Of a DNA stretch of 64,000 nucleotides, positions 8,648-19,673 are shown in pieces. The stretch spans positions 7,799,970 to 7,863,969 of the forward strand of contig NZ_CP116257.1 of the NCBI RefSeq assembly GCF_027947595.1, read 5' to 3'. The DNA is from Streptomyces lienomycini (GTDB lineage Bacteria > Actinomycetota > Actinomycetes > Streptomycetales > Streptomycetaceae). A program made the position numbers and the translations under genes. The notes under the pieces are model-generated. The model was not told where the DNA came from and did no database searches. It saw only the letters and a list, made by a program, of their open reading frames with translations. How positions within the stretch are numbered: position 1 is the first letter of the stretch; each line of letters opens with the position of its first letter.

Positions 8648-9739
8648 ATGACTCAGGGGGCCGGTCAGGGACCCGAGGTGGAACGGACGGCGACGGTGCG
8701 CGACTTCCGGGTGCCCGCGTACGTCCACGAGACCGCTCCGTACGCCGACCCCGGCACGCACGCCAGCGAGGCCGCGCCACCCTCCGAGGAGGGGTACGAG
8801 GAAGCCCTTCCGGAGGGGTACACGCCCACCCAGCGGGATCTGCCGGTCATCCGTCGGGGTGACACGGTCCAGGTCCCCGTCGCCCCCGAGCCGGTCGCGG
8901 TGCAGCAGCCGGCCACGGGCCAGGGCCCCCTGTTCGTCGTCGGCGACGTGCACGGCTACCTCGACGAACTGCTGGCCGCCCTGCGCGAGAAGGGCCTCCT
9001 CGACGACGCCGGCCAGTGGTGCGCCGGCACGTCCCGCCTGTGGTTCCTCGGCGACTTCACCGACCGGGGCCCGGACGGCATCGGCGTCATCGACCTGGTG
9101 ATGCGGTTGTCCGCGGAGGCCGCCGCGGCCGGCGGCTACTGCAAGGCGCTGATGGGCAACCACGAACTGCTGCTGCTCGGCGCCAAGCGGTTCGGCGACA
9201 CGCCCGTCAACTCCGGCGCGGGCACCGCCACCTTCCAGGCCGCCTGGCTGCTGAACGGCGGCCAGAAGACCGACATGGACCGCCTCCAGGACCACCACCT
9301 GCAGTGGATGGCCCGCCTCGACGCCATGGAGGAGGTCGACGACCACCTCCTGGTCCACTCGGACGCCACCACCTACCTCGACTACGGCCGCTCCATCGAA
9401 GAGGTCAACGACACCGTCCGCGAGACACTCACGCGCAACGACGCGGAGGAGGTGTGGGACCTGTTCCGCAAGTTCACCAAGCGCTTCTCCTTCCGCGACG
9501 AGGGCGGCGCCGACGCCGTGCGCTCGCTGCTGGACACCTACGGCGGCACCCGGATCGTCCACGGTCACAGCCCCATCCCCTACCTGCTGGGCGAAGTGGG
9601 CTCCGAGGACGGCGAGGACGACACCCGCACCGCGGTCGAGGGACCGCACGTCTACGCGGACGGCCTGGCCATCGCGATGGACGGCGGCGTGACCATGGCC
9701 GGAAAACTACTGGTGGAACAACTCCCGCTCGACGTCTGA
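8648..9739 (+). CDS. Metallophosphoesterase, PPP-type serine/threonine phosphatase family
   Basis: 363 residues. The calcineurin-like metal-binding motifs are all present: GDVHG, then GDFTDRG, GNHE, and the late GHSP. This is the PPP order (GDxHG, GDxxDRG, GNHE), typical of protein or nucleotide phosphatases. A disordered N-terminus of about 95 residues precedes the domain. The ATG at 8648 has GGAGG five bases upstream; an ATG at 8633 is also in frame. Substrate unknown. No kinase gene is adjacent. Confidence 0.88.
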   Translation: MTQGAGQGPEVERTATVRDFRVPAYVHETAPYADPGTHASEAAPPSEEGYEEALPEGYTPTQRDLPVIRRGDTVQVPVAPEPVAVQQPATGQGPLFVVGDVHGYLDELLAALREKGLLDDAGQWCAGTSRLWFLGDFTDRGPDGIGVIDLVMRLSAEAAAAGGYCKALMGNHELLLLGAKRFGDTPVNSGAGTATFQAAWLLNGGQKTDMDRLQDHHLQWMARLDAMEEVDDHLLVHSDATTYLDYGRSIEEVNDTVRETLTRNDAEEVWDLFRKFTKRFSFRDEGGADAVRSLLDTYGGTRIVHGHSPIPYLLGEVGSEDGEDDTRTAVEGPHVYADGLAIAMDGGVTMAGKLLVEQLPLDV

Positions 9740-9926
9740 CCGTTCGCGGAGCAGGATTCCCGGGGCGTTGTCCGTACGGACCGGCACCCAATTTCTGGAA
9801 ACCCCCTGTCACCACCCACCGTCACCGCTCTACCATCGGCTTATCCGTAGCAGGCTCCCCTCCGTTTCTGCCCGACGGCTCGTTGGCATGCGAGCCCCAA
9901 GCCCTACGGAGCATCGGGGGATGCAC

Positions 9927-10793
9927 ATGAACAGCGTTCCGCAGCACCTGTCGAACGAGGACCGTCAAGAGTACGAGCGGGTCCTCGACGAGGCGCTGCG
10001 CTCCGCACCACACCGACCGGAACTGGCCGCTGTCGGACAGCGGCTCACCTCCGAACAACTGCGCACGATGGCACTCAACGCCACCGCCCTCATCACGGCG
10101 GCGGCCACGACCGAGTACCAGCACTACGTGAAGGTCCGCGAGGAACTGCGTCACCCGGCGCCCTCCGGTCCGTCATCCGCCACGCGCGAGTCCGGCTCCG
10201 AGGAGGAGCGGGGCACGGGCGCGGTGGGGCTCGCCGCCACCGTGGGCGAGATGGCCGAGGCGACCGGCGCGGGTGCCGTCGCCGTCGTCGCCGTCCTGGC
10301 GCCGGTCCTGGCCGGCACCGCAGCGGCGATCTTCCTCCTCGTCGGGTACGTCCTGAAGATGCTCGACCCGGAGCAGGCCTTCGCGCGGACCATGCTCACC
10401 ACCGGATGGGTCTTCGGCGCCGTGACCGTGGTGGCGATCCTCGTCGCGGCGGTGGGGCTGCTGCTCACCGCACTGCGCAACCGGCCCACCGCGGAGTCCG
10501 GCTTCTACGGCGCGCTCGACGAGGAAGTGGCCCGCGCCAGGGACGCCTGGCACGACGCCCTGCTGGAGCGCGGCATCCTGCCCTTCCTCCGGGATGCGCT
10601 CACCGACCCGGGCACGGCGGCACTGCACCGCGCGGGACCGGCGGCCCCGAGCAGCCGTATGCCGCATCTCGGCTACGGCCGCCCCGGGTTCACCAGCCCC
10701 GACGGTGGCCCCGACGCGGGCCCGCGCCCGAGCTACTCCAGGCCGGACTACAGCAGTCCGGACTTCGGCGGCCCGGATCACCGGCCCGAGTAG
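9927..10793 (+). CDS. Hypothetical two-helix membrane protein
   Basis: 288 residues if started at ATG 9927 (GGGGG six bases upstream); ATG 9921 is also possible. The N-terminal ~70 residues are hydrophilic. Two membrane segments follow: AVVAVLAPVLAGTAAAIFLLVGYVL and FGAVTVVAILVAAVGLLLTAL. Then come a charged stretch (YGALDEEVARARDAWHDALLERGILPFLRDAL) and a proline/serine/tyrosine-rich tail. I do not recognise a family with known function. The 24-bp gap to the convergent vWA gene is too short for a strong terminator. Confidence 0.75.
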   Translation: MNSVPQHLSNEDRQEYERVLDEALRSAPHRPELAAVGQRLTSEQLRTMALNATALITAAATTEYQHYVKVREELRHPAPSGPSSATRESGSEEERGTGAVGLAATVGEMAEATGAGAVAVVAVLAPVLAGTAAAIFLLVGYVLKMLDPEQAFARTMLTTGWVFGAVTVVAILVAAVGLLLTALRNRPTAESGFYGALDEEVARARDAWHDALLERGILPFLRDALTDPGTAALHRAGPAAPSSRMPHLGYGRPGFTSPDGGPDAGPRPSYSRPDYSSPDFGGPDHRPE

Positions 10794-10817
10794 CCACCGG
10801 CACGGGCGGGCAGCGCG

Positions 10818-12284
10818 TCAGAGGATGCCCGCCCGGCCGGCGGCAGTGGTCCAGGACGGGAACTCGGACAGCAGGCGGTCGTACAGTTCCGGGTCCGGTA
10901 CGGTGCCGATGTCGTCGACGGCGAAGAAGCCCACGTTGTCGACGCGGCGGTCCGGCAGGGTGTCGAAACGCTCGAGCACCCCGTAGTCGGAGCGCCCGAG
11001 CCCCACGAACTGCCAGAAGACGGGTTCCTCCACGGCTTCCCGCAGCTCCCGCTCGATCTCGGCGTTGCGGTGGACGCCGCCGTCGGAGAAGAACAGCACC
11101 AGAGTCGGAACCGGCGCCGGGTTGCCCCGGACGAAGGCGCGGACCTCGGCGATCACCTTCTGCTCCTCGTTCTGGATGCCGACTGCCCTCATGTCGACCT
11201 GCTCGGGGTGCAGGCCCTTCTTCCTGCCCCGCCGGAACAGGCTGATCTCCCCCACGCGTACGTGCAGCCGCAGCCACTCGGGCAGCTCGCCGAGGCTCAG
11301 GTCGGGCAGACGCGCCGGGTTGGAGGCGAAGGTCCATGCCTGCATCTCCCCGTCGTCGTCCAACTGCGCGGCGACGGCGGCCATCCGCTCCACGACGTCC
11401 GCGACGACGCCCTTGGAGTAGAGGAAGGACATGGACCCCGAAGCATCCAGTACGAGGATGACGCGGGCCGTGGCGCCGGCCGCCCCGTGCTTGCTCAGGC
11501 TCACCGCGACCTGCTGCTTGCGCAGGGACAGCCGCTTGCGCATGTCCACGGGGAGACGGTCCTCGCCCTTGGTGAGGCGGGGGCCGGGGGCGGGCGGCGA
11601 CATCGACGGCACGGGCGGCACCGTTGCCGTCGGCGGCGGTGGGGGCGTGGAGGCCGTCGACGACCGCGGTGCCGTCGGCGGGGCGGTGTCCCGGTCGGCA
11701 GCCTGGTCGGCGGCCCGGTGGGCAGCCGCCGCCAGGGGAGCGTCGTCCACGGTGATGCCGAAGTCGGTGGCCAGCCCCGCGAGTCCCGAGGCGTACCCCT
11801 GCCCGACCGCGCGGAACTTCCACTTCCCCTGGCGTCGGTACAGCTCGCCGCCGACCAGCGCGGTCTCCGTCCCGGCCGTCATGTCGAACCGGGCCAGCTC
11901 GGTGCCGGTCCCGGCGTCCAGCAGGCGCAGTGACAGCCCTGGGACCCGGCCGAACGCCCCGCCGTCCGCCGACGCGCACAGGGCGATGCGTTCGACGACG
12001 GGCTCCACCGAACGCAGATCGACCTCTACGGCGCCGGTCGTGACCCCCGCGTCGGCGCCGGAGCCGACCCGCTTGCCGAGGTGCCGCACCGCGCCGGACG
12101 GGTGGCGGGGCTGGTTGTAGAAGACGAGGTCACCGTCGTCGCGTACCCGACCGGCAGCGGTGAGCAGCAGCGCCGAGGCGTCGACCTCGGGAACACCCGG
12201 CCCGGCGGACCACGCGAGTTCGACCCGCACCGCGGGGGAGTCGACGGCGAGGTTGGCGCCCTTGCTCAGGGAGGTGGCTGTCAT
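10818..12284 (-). CDS. TerD-domain / von Willebrand factor A fusion protein
   Basis: 488 residues. The N-terminal half (about 1-185) is a TerD/CABP-type domain: [44 protein letters not shown] proline/threonine linker (about 195-235) leads to a vWA domain (about 270-470). Its MIDAS motif DASGSMS starts at Asp280, with FFSDGG later. TerD and vWA proteins occur together in bacterial Ter stress systems, where they are thought to bind divalent metals; here both are on one chain. The start ATG overlaps the HxlR stop (ATGA), implying coupled translation. Role unknown beyond that family context. Confidence 0.88.
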   Translation of the reverse strand: MTATSLSKGANLAVDSPAVRVELAWSAGPGVPEVDASALLLTAAGRVRDDGDLVFYNQPRHPSGAVRHLGKRVGSGADAGVTTGAVEVDLRSVEPVVERIALCASADGGAFGRVPGLSLRLLDAGTGTELARFDMTAGTETALVGGELYRRQGKWKFRAVGQGYASGLAGLATDFGITVDDAPLAAAAHRAADQAADRDTAPPTAPRSSTASTPPPPPTATVPPVPSMSPPAPGPRLTKGEDRLPVDMRKRLSLRKQQVAVSLSKHGAAGATARVILVLDASGSMSFLYSKGVVADVVERMAAVAAQLDDDGEMQAWTFASNPARLPDLSLGELPEWLRLHVRVGEISLFRRGRKKGLHPEQVDMRAVGIQNEEQKVIAEVRAFVRGNPAPVPTLVLFFSDGGVHRNAEIERELREAVEEPVFWQFVGLGRSDYGVLERFDTLPDRRVDNVGFFAVDDIGTVPDPELYDRLLSEFPSWTTAAGRAGIL

Positions 12285-12709
12285 GCCTCCAGTCTGCCGG
12301 GAGAGCGCTCGTCGCGGGTCTCCGAGGCGGTGGTCAGACGCAGCAGTTCCTCGCCGGTCGCGTACAACTCGACCAGCAGGACGCGCAGGGCCTCGCCCGC
12401 CCGCGTCAGCTCGTACCGCGTACGCACCGGGAAGCCCCGGCGCCGTTCCACCGCGACCAGCCCCCGTTCCCGCAGGGTGCGGAGCCGCTCGCTGAGCACC
12501 TTCGCCGACAGGTCGGGGAACAGGGTCCTCAGTTCGGTGAAGCCGCGTGGGCCTCCCATCAGCTCGCGCAGCAGCAGGGTCGTCCATCGTCCGGAGACCG
12601 CCGCCAGGGCGACCTCCACCGGGCAGCCGGCTTCCGGGCGCCACGTGCGGCCGCGGGGCTCCGGCGCCAACTCCTCGTCCCAGACGTGCGTTTCCGTTTG
12701 GTGACCCAT
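12281..12709 (-). CDS. HxlR-family winged-helix regulator
   Basis: 142 residues with the hallmark [51 protein letters not shown], the MarR-like winged helix of HxlR proteins, which often sense reactive electrophiles through a conserved cysteine near this position. It overlaps the TerD-vWA gene by 4 bp and so probably regulates it. The start is uncertain: ATG 12709 has no clear ribosome-binding site, while ATG 12742 would overlap the divergent SnoaL-like start. Confidence 0.87.
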   Translation of the reverse strand: MGHQTETHVWDEELAPEPRGRTWRPEAGCPVEVALAAVSGRWTTLLLRELMGGPRGFTELRTLFPDLSAKVLSERLRTLRERGLVAVERRRGFPVRTRYELTRAGEALRVLLVELYATGEELLRLTTASETRDERSPGRLEA

Positions 12710-12733
12710 GTCGCCGGGCTGTTCGCTTGCCAC

Positions 12734-13189
12734 ATGACGCATTCCTCCAGTGTGCCTCTGGCGCGTGACGCGGCCGATCATCCGCAGGTGTTCGCACAGG
12801 CCTTCAACACCTTCGATCCCTCTGTTCTGGACCAGGTCTACGAGCCCGACGCCGGTTTCGTGCCGACCCCGGGACACCTGGTCACCGGGGCGGGCCGACC
12901 CCGGGCCAATGACGCCTTCCTCCGACTGCGCGTGCCGATCCGGGTGTCGCCGCGTCACACCTATGTCGTCGGCGACCTGGCACTGCTGATCGTCGACTTC
13001 GTCATCGAGGGGCTCGCGGCGCAGGGCCACCCCGTCCGCGTCGAGGGCACCGCGACGGACGTGGCCCGCCGGGGCCCGGACGGATTCTGGCGCTATGTGA
13101 TCGACAACCCGTTCGGAGTGGCACCGCCTCCGGAACCAGCGCCCGGCCCCGGCACGGAAGGAGCAGCGCGACCCGCGCCTCGCACATGA
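12734..13189 (+). CDS. SnoaL/NTF2-like (SgcJ/EcaC-type) small protein
   Basis: 151 residues of the cystatin-like NTF2 fold: [25 protein letters not shown], a central strand with [19 protein letters not shown], then [24 protein letters not shown]. Such proteins are isomerases, cyclases or ligand binders; no catalytic assignment can be made. It is divergent from the HxlR gene with only 24 bp between starts, so it may be a target of that regulator. No ribosome-binding site precedes ATG 12734, so leaderless translation is likely. The last ~20 residues are proline-rich. Confidence 0.8.
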   Translation: MTHSSSVPLARDAADHPQVFAQAFNTFDPSVLDQVYEPDAGFVPTPGHLVTGAGRPRANDAFLRLRVPIRVSPRHTYVVGDLALLIVDFVIEGLAAQGHPVRVEGTATDVARRGPDGFWRYVIDNPFGVAPPPEPAPGPGTEGAARPAPRT

Positions 13190-13216
13190 GGCGCGAGCCG
13201 TCCTGCCGGGTGAGGA

Positions 13217-15206
<1,990 letters not shown>

Positions 15207-15221
15207 TACAAACGTGTCTCC

Positions 15222-15249
15222 ACGCTAGCGTCCCTTCGGGCGCGGTGAA
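15222..15249 (-). promoter_or_regulatory. thiC: Putative thiC promoter
   Basis: Minus-strand -35 TTCACC (15249-15244) and -10 TAGCGT (15227-15222) with a 16-bp spacer. They would start transcription just before the first riboswitch helix. Confidence 0.55.
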
Positions 15250-15284
15250 CAGAGGGCCTCCCTCGTTCTTGCGATGATCGGGCG

Positions 15285-16895
15285 GTGACCACACCGCAGC
15301 ATCCCCCCTTTCCGCCGCGTCGGCCCCGCCCCGGCCCGGACGCCGAAGAGGGCGACAGCCGTGCAGTCGGCCGCGTCCCCTTCGGAGCCCACGGTGCGCG
15401 CGACGGCAGACACGACGCGGACCACGGCCACGACGGCGGCGACGACGTACATGGCCCTGTCGGCGGCCACGGTGCGGGAAGCGGTCACGGGGAGGGCGGG
15501 GGTCACGGTGCGGGACACGGGCACGGTACGGACGGTGGGCATGGTTCGGACGGTGGACACGGTGCCGGCGGCGGCCACGGGCACTCGCACGCGCACAGTC
15601 ACGGACCGGCGGCTCCCGTCTCCCGCCATCTGCGGAAAGTCATCGCCGCGGTCCTGATCCCCTTCGCCGCGGCCGTGGTCGTCGGGCTCGCGGTGCTGTG
15701 GCCGAGCGGTGCGCCGCCGCACGAGCGCACCGGGGTCGGCTTCGATCGGCAGACCCAGCAGGCCACTGTCACCAAGGTGGTCGAACTGAGCTGCCAGTCC
15801 GTCAACGGCTCCGGCGCCACCCCGACCGGGGACACGTCCACCGCCGAGGGATCCTCGGCGGTGCAACAGGCGAACGGCGACTGCAAGCGGGCGACGATCC
15901 GCGTCGACACCGGGGAGGGCAAGGGCCGGACGTTCACCGAGATCGTGCAGCCGGACCAGTCACGACAACTGCACCAGGGCCAGAAGGTCGTGGTCGCCTA
16001 CGAGCCCTCCGCGCCCAAGGACCTGCAGTACTCGGTGACCGACATCAACCGTCGGCTCCCCCTGGCACTGCTCGCCGGCATCTTCGCCCTGGCCGTGGTG
16101 GTCGTCGGACGACTGCGTGGCCTCATGGCGCTGGTCTCGCTGGCCATCAGCTTCCTGCTGCTGAACTTCTTCATCCTGCCCGCGATCCTGCAGGGCTCGA
16201 ATCCCCTGGTCGTGGCGGTGATCGGGTCCAGCGCCATCATGCTGATCGCGTTGTACCTGTGCCACGGCCTGTCGGCGCGCACGTCCGTGGCGGTGCTCGG
16301 CACCCTGATCTCGTTGCTGCTGATCGGTGTTCTCGGGTCGCTGTTCATCGGCTGGGCCGCACTCACGGGCAACACGGACGACAACACCGGCCTCATCCAC
16401 GGCCTGTATCCGTCGATCGACATGAGCGGTCTGCTGCTCGCCGGGGTCATCATCGGTTCGCTGGGTGTCCTGGACGACGTGACGGTCACCCAGACGTCGG
16501 CGGTCTGGGAGCTGCACGAGGCCAATCCGACGATGGGCTGGCGCGGCCTGTACCGGGCGGGCATCCGCATCGGCCGCGACCACATCGCCTCGGTCGTGAA
16601 CACGCTGGTCCTCGCCTACGCGGGCGCGGCCCTGCCCCTGCTGCTGCTGTTCTCGATCGCGCAGAGCGGCGTGGGGACGGTCGCCAACAGCGAACTGGTC
16701 GCGGAGGAGATCGTACGGACACTGGTCGGTTCGATCGGGCTGGTGGCCTCCGTGCCGGTCACCACGGCCCTCGCCGCCCTGGTCGTCTCCGCGGACCGGC
16801 CGACCGCCCGGGAGGCCCGGACCGCGGGGAGGACGTCGGGCCCGGTCCTGTCGGCGCCGGCACGTGGCGGGCGGGGCCGTCGCCGCAAGCGCTGA
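15285..16895 (+). CDS. YibE/F-family membrane protein with His-rich N-terminus
   Basis: 536 residues from a GTG start. The first ~125 residues are a Gly/His/Asp tract with about 18 histidines, suggesting metal binding. Then come a membrane anchor (about 120-145), an extracytoplasmic domain, and a YibE/F block of about seven membrane segments with GLYPSIDMSGLLLAGVIIGSLGVLDDVTVTQTSAVWELHEANP. In Lactococcus and other Firmicutes YibE/F has been linked to export; the function is not settled. Divergent from thiC, and its start lies about 35 bp upstream of the thiC -35. Confidence 0.85.
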   Translation: MTTPQHPPFPPRRPRPGPDAEEGDSRAVGRVPFGAHGARDGRHDADHGHDGGDDVHGPVGGHGAGSGHGEGGGHGAGHGHGTDGGHGSDGGHGAGGGHGHSHAHSHGPAAPVSRHLRKVIAAVLIPFAAAVVVGLAVLWPSGAPPHERTGVGFDRQTQQATVTKVVELSCQSVNGSGATPTGDTSTAEGSSAVQQANGDCKRATIRVDTGEGKGRTFTEIVQPDQSRQLHQGQKVVVAYEPSAPKDLQYSVTDINRRLPLALLAGIFALAVVVVGRLRGLMALVSLAISFLLLNFFILPAILQGSNPLVVAVIGSSAIMLIALYLCHGLSARTSVAVLGTLISLLLIGVLGSLFIGWAALTGNTDDNTGLIHGLYPSIDMSGLLLAGVIIGSLGVLDDVTVTQTSAVWELHEANPTMGWRGLYRAGIRIGRDHIASVVNTLVLAYAGAALPLLLLFSIAQSGVGTVANSELVAEEIVRTLVGSIGLVASVPVTTALAALVVSADRPTAREARTAGRTSGPVLSAPARGGRGRRRKR

Positions 16896-16939
16896 CGCCC
16901 CGCCGAAGCGTTACGCCGCCGCCGGGCTGCCGTAACGGT

Positions 16940-17377
16940 TCACCCCGCGCTCTGTTCCTCCGCCAGGATGCGGTCCAGGGCTTCGTCGAGGTGGGTGTCG
17001 AAGTCGGCGAGCGCGCCCTCCTGGCCCAGCGGCACCAGCTTGTCGGTGCGGTCCAGGAAGGCCACGAGCGGCGCCGCCGAGGAACGGAACAGCGCCTGGT
17101 CGCTTCCGACCTGAAGGCGGATCAGCACTTCCGCCAGGGGTTCGGGATCGACGGGTGCGATGCGCACGTCCCCGTCGCCGCAGGGCCGGCCCACCCCGTC
17201 GACCAGCAGTTCCCGGCCGAAGGCCCAGGTCACGGGCGCGTCCCCGGGCAGATGGAAGGTCAGGCGCACGGCATAGGGATCACGGGTCGCGTAGCGAAGC
17301 TCCACCGGGATACGGAAAGAGAGCTCCTCGGACACGAGAAAGCTCATCATGACCTCTGCCTGTACGGACTCGCCCAT
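16940..17377 (-). CDS. ssgA: SsgA sporulation-specific cell division activator
   Basis: 145 residues, a near match throughout to S. coelicolor SsgA as I recall it: QAEVMMSFLVSEELSFRIPVELRY, LTFHLPGDAPVTWAFGRELL, LVAFLDRTDKLVPLGQE and the acidic C-terminus ending LAEEQ. SsgA-like proteins are confined to morphologically complex actinomycetes. SsgA helps place septa and controls SsgB localisation during sporulation. The gene lies 99 bp downstream of ssgR, its known activator, on the same strand. The start has only a weak ribosome-binding site. Confidence 0.96.
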   Translation of the reverse strand: MGESVQAEVMMSFLVSEELSFRIPVELRYATRDPYAVRLTFHLPGDAPVTWAFGRELLVDGVGRPCGDGDVRIAPVDPEPLAEVLIRLQVGSDQALFRSSAAPLVAFLDRTDKLVPLGQEGALADFDTHLDEALDRILAEEQSAG

Positions 17378-17476
17378 CGCCTACCCCGTCATTCGCCGTC
17401 GACTGTCCGGGAATCAAACCTCTAACACTGATGGCATCTTGCTCAACGTACACACCAGATCACAAGGAGTGAGTTT

Positions 17477-18328
17477 TCAGATACTGATAGAGAGCGAGAG
17501 TGATCCCAGAAGCCGCCCCACCTCGTGCTGCAGTCGCTGCGCCGCGGGGAGCAACCGGTCGGCCTGGTGCAGGGGCAAGGAAATGGCCATCGTCGCGGCC
17601 GTGGTGCCGACGGTGATCGGAATCGCCGCACAGACCGTTCCGAGGGCGTACTCCTGGCGTTCGGTCACCGGGGTCATCCGCCGCACGCGTTCCAGCCGTT
17701 TGAGCAGACTGTGGCCGTCACGTGCCGTGTACGGCGTGACCGGCTGCACCGGGTAGCGGTCGAGGTGGTCCCGGCGGGCGTCCTCGTCCAGCTGGGACAG
17801 CAGGCACTGGCCGACGGCATGCGCGTGCCCCGTCTCGCGGAAGTCCGCCCATTCCTCCACCGCGGGGCTGCCCGGGGTGTCGGAGACGCACACGACGTCG
17901 ATCTCGCCCTCCCGGTACACGGCGTAGTACACGGGGGCACCGATCGCGTCCCGCCAGCGGGCCATGGCGTCGACCACCGTGCTGCGACGTTTCTGCTCGG
18001 CACCGCTGCTGCTCAGCCGCTCGGCGGCCTCGCCGAGGAAGAACAGGCCCTTCTCCCGGCGCAGGTAGCCCTCGTGGACCAGGGTGCGCAGCAGGTGGTA
18101 CGCCGTGGGCAGTGCCAGCCGCGTCTCCCGGGCCAGTTGCTTGGCGGGGGCGCCGTACTCGTGCCCGGCGACGCACTCGAGGAGGCGCATCGCGCGCTGC
18201 ACGGAGCCGATGAGAGTCGCGGACGGCGGGTCGGCGGAAGGTGGCGCGGAGGGCGGTGTCCGCGGCGTCGAGCCGGGCTGCACGGGGAGGGTGTGCAGCG
18301 GGGCGAATGCGGTGTCAGCCGTGGCCAA
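17477..18328 (-). CDS. ssgR: SsgR, IclR-family activator of ssgA
   Basis: 283 residues. An extended Pro/Ser-rich N-terminus (~38 residues) is followed by the IclR winged helix (IGSVQRAMRLLECVAGHEYGAPAKQLARETRLALPTAYHLLRTLVHEGYL) and the IclR effector domain ending near HQADRLLPAAQRLQHEVGRLL. Placement directly upstream of ssgA matches S. coelicolor, where SsgR activates ssgA in aerial hyphae. No ligand is evident. Confidence 0.93.
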   Translation of the reverse strand: MATADTAFAPLHTLPVQPGSTPRTPPSAPPSADPPSATLIGSVQRAMRLLECVAGHEYGAPAKQLARETRLALPTAYHLLRTLVHEGYLRREKGLFFLGEAAERLSSSGAEQKRRSTVVDAMARWRDAIGAPVYYAVYREGEIDVVCVSDTPGSPAVEEWADFRETGHAHAVGQCLLSQLDEDARRDHLDRYPVQPVTPYTARDGHSLLKRLERVRRMTPVTERQEYALGTVCAAIPITVGTTAATMAISLPLHQADRLLPAAQRLQHEVGRLLGSLSLSISI

Positions 18329-18478
18329 GGGTCACTCCCGGAACGCGAGGGGCAGCCCGTGCGGGGAACACGGGTGGGGGTGTGCGCCGTTCGCGAGGTC
18401 GCCCCCGCGTGGAGTTCCGGACTCTAACCGCCGGTCACCGCTCGCCGAGGGCCCGTCCGGGAAACTTCCCTCGCCCGA

Positions 18479-18515
18479 GGGAACCGGTGGTTCCTGTTAC
18501 CGCCACCGGTGTCCC
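18479..18515 (-). terminator. Terminator after the DUF5326-type gene
   Basis: ACCGGTGG (18483-18490) pairs with CCACCGGT (18503-18510), and flanking GGGA/TCCC pairs extend the stem with a one-base bulge. It lies 8 bp past the stop of the small membrane protein gene. Confidence 0.6.
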
Positions 18516-18522
18516 AGGGCTC

Positions 18523-18735
18523 TCACCAGTCGCTGCGCGACGACGAGCCCGACATGAACTTGCGTACGACGTAGATCAGTCCGCCGACGAGCGCCACGAA
18601 GATCAGCAGCTTGAACAGCAGTCCGATCACGAAACCGACCACCGTGGCGATCAGCCCGCCGAACACGACGAGGGCGATGACCGGCACCGCGATCCACTTC
18701 ACCCACCACGGAAGCCCCGTGAAGATCTCTCGCAT
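18523..18735 (-). CDS. Small membrane protein, DUF5326-like
   Basis: 70 residues: MREIFTGLPWWVKWIAVPVIALVVFGG begins the first of two strongly hydrophobic segments, and the second ends GGLIYVVRKFM before the tail SGSSSRSDW. Two-helix actinobacterial proteins of this kind have no known function. ATG 18735 is preferred because upstream codons lose the membrane-protein pattern; an AAGGACGAGGG stretch precedes it. It stands alone between ssgR and a cupin gene. Confidence 0.75.
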   Translation of the reverse strand: MREIFTGLPWWVKWIAVPVIALVVFGGLIATVVGFVIGLLFKLLIFVALVGGLIYVVRKFMSGSSSRSDW

Positions 18736-18913
18736 CGCCCTCGTCCTTACCTCTCCGCCCCGTTCGGTTCCCGGGCACTCTGCCGTCCCGGTCCCCTGTC
18801 CGGGAATCCTTTGATGTCCTGCACTCGATGCTAGAGCCGCGAGCGCCCCGGCAGGGCGCTCGCATCCCTTGCCTCCCCCTGACCGATCCCCTAGGGAACC
18901 CCGAGGGCGCGTC

Positions 18914-19231
18914 TCAGCTCTCTGGCGGAGAGAACACCACCAGGACCCGCAGGTCCTCACTGATGTGGTGGAACTTGTGAGCGACCCCGGCCGGCACGTA
19001 GACCACGCTGCCGCGCGCGACCTCGGTGGTCTCCATGCCCACGGTGATCGCGGCCCGCCCGCTCACCACGAAGTACACCTCGTCCTGCGCGTGCGGTTTC
19101 TGTGGATCGGCCGTCCCCGCGTCGAGGGCGTACAGACCGACCGACATGTTCCGCTCTCGCAGGAACTGCAGGTAGGCACCGTCGTTGGCGGCGCGCTCCG
19201 CCTCCAGTTCGTCCAGCCGGAATGCCTTCAT
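18914..19231 (-). CDS. Single-domain cupin protein
   Basis: 105 residues forming one cupin barrel. Motif 1 is KPHAQDEVYFVVSGRAAITVG (G-x5-H-x3,4-E-x6-G-like) and motif 2 is VYVPAGVAHKFHHI. The His, Glu and C-terminal His positions allow metal binding. Substrate unknown. It is divergent from the holin-like gene, with 59 bp between starts. Confidence 0.85.
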   Translation of the reverse strand: MKAFRLDELEAERAANDGAYLQFLRERNMSVGLYALDAGTADPQKPHAQDEVYFVVSGRAAITVGMETTEVARGSVVYVPAGVAHKFHHISEDLRVLVVFSPPES

Positions 19232-19290
19232 CGCCTCGTCCGCCCCTGCCTCACCGTTCGTTTCCGATCGCGTCTGCCACGATCAGACAC

Positions 19291-19668
19291 ATGAAGAATT
19301 TCCTAGTCAAGACGATCGCCAACGCGGGCGCCCTCGCGGTCGCCGTGTGGCTGCTGGACAAGATCACCCTGACCGGGGGCGGCACCGGGGAGAAGGCCGC
19401 CACGCTGATCGTGGTCGCCCTGGTGTTCGGCCTGGTCAACATGGTGGTGAAGCCCATCGTGCAGGTGCTGACCTTCCCGTTGTTCATCCTGACCCTCGGC
19501 CTGTTCACGCTGGTCGTCAACGCGCTGATGCTGTTGCTCACGTCCTGGGTGGCGGACAAGCTCGACCTGAGTTTCCACGTCGACGGCTTCTGGACCGCCG
19601 TCCTGGGCGGCCTGATCATCTCGATCGTCTCCTGGGCCCTCAACGCGTTCCTGCCCGACGGGGACTGA
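19291..19668 (+). CDS. Phage-holin-superfamily-IV-like membrane protein
   Basis: 125 residues with four hydrophobic segments. FGLVNMVVKPIVQVLTFPLFILTLGLFTLVVNALML and WTAVLGGLIISIVSWALNAFLP are characteristic of the small four-helix family annotated as mycobacterial-type phage holin (PF04020). The family is chromosomal and widespread, and there are no phage genes nearby, so a lysis role is unlikely. It is followed 5 bp later by the tyrosine phosphatase gene, with which it is probably co-transcribed. Confidence 0.82.
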   Translation: MKNFLVKTIANAGALAVAVWLLDKITLTGGGTGEKAATLIVVALVFGLVNMVVKPIVQVLTFPLFILTLGLFTLVVNALMLLLTSWVADKLDLSFHVDGFWTAVLGGLIISIVSWALNAFLPDGD

Positions 19669-19673
19669 TCTCG

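Noticed and set aside
19291..19668. Prophage remnant suggested by the holin-like protein
   Set aside because: The family is a widespread chromosomal membrane protein family and no other phage genes are present.
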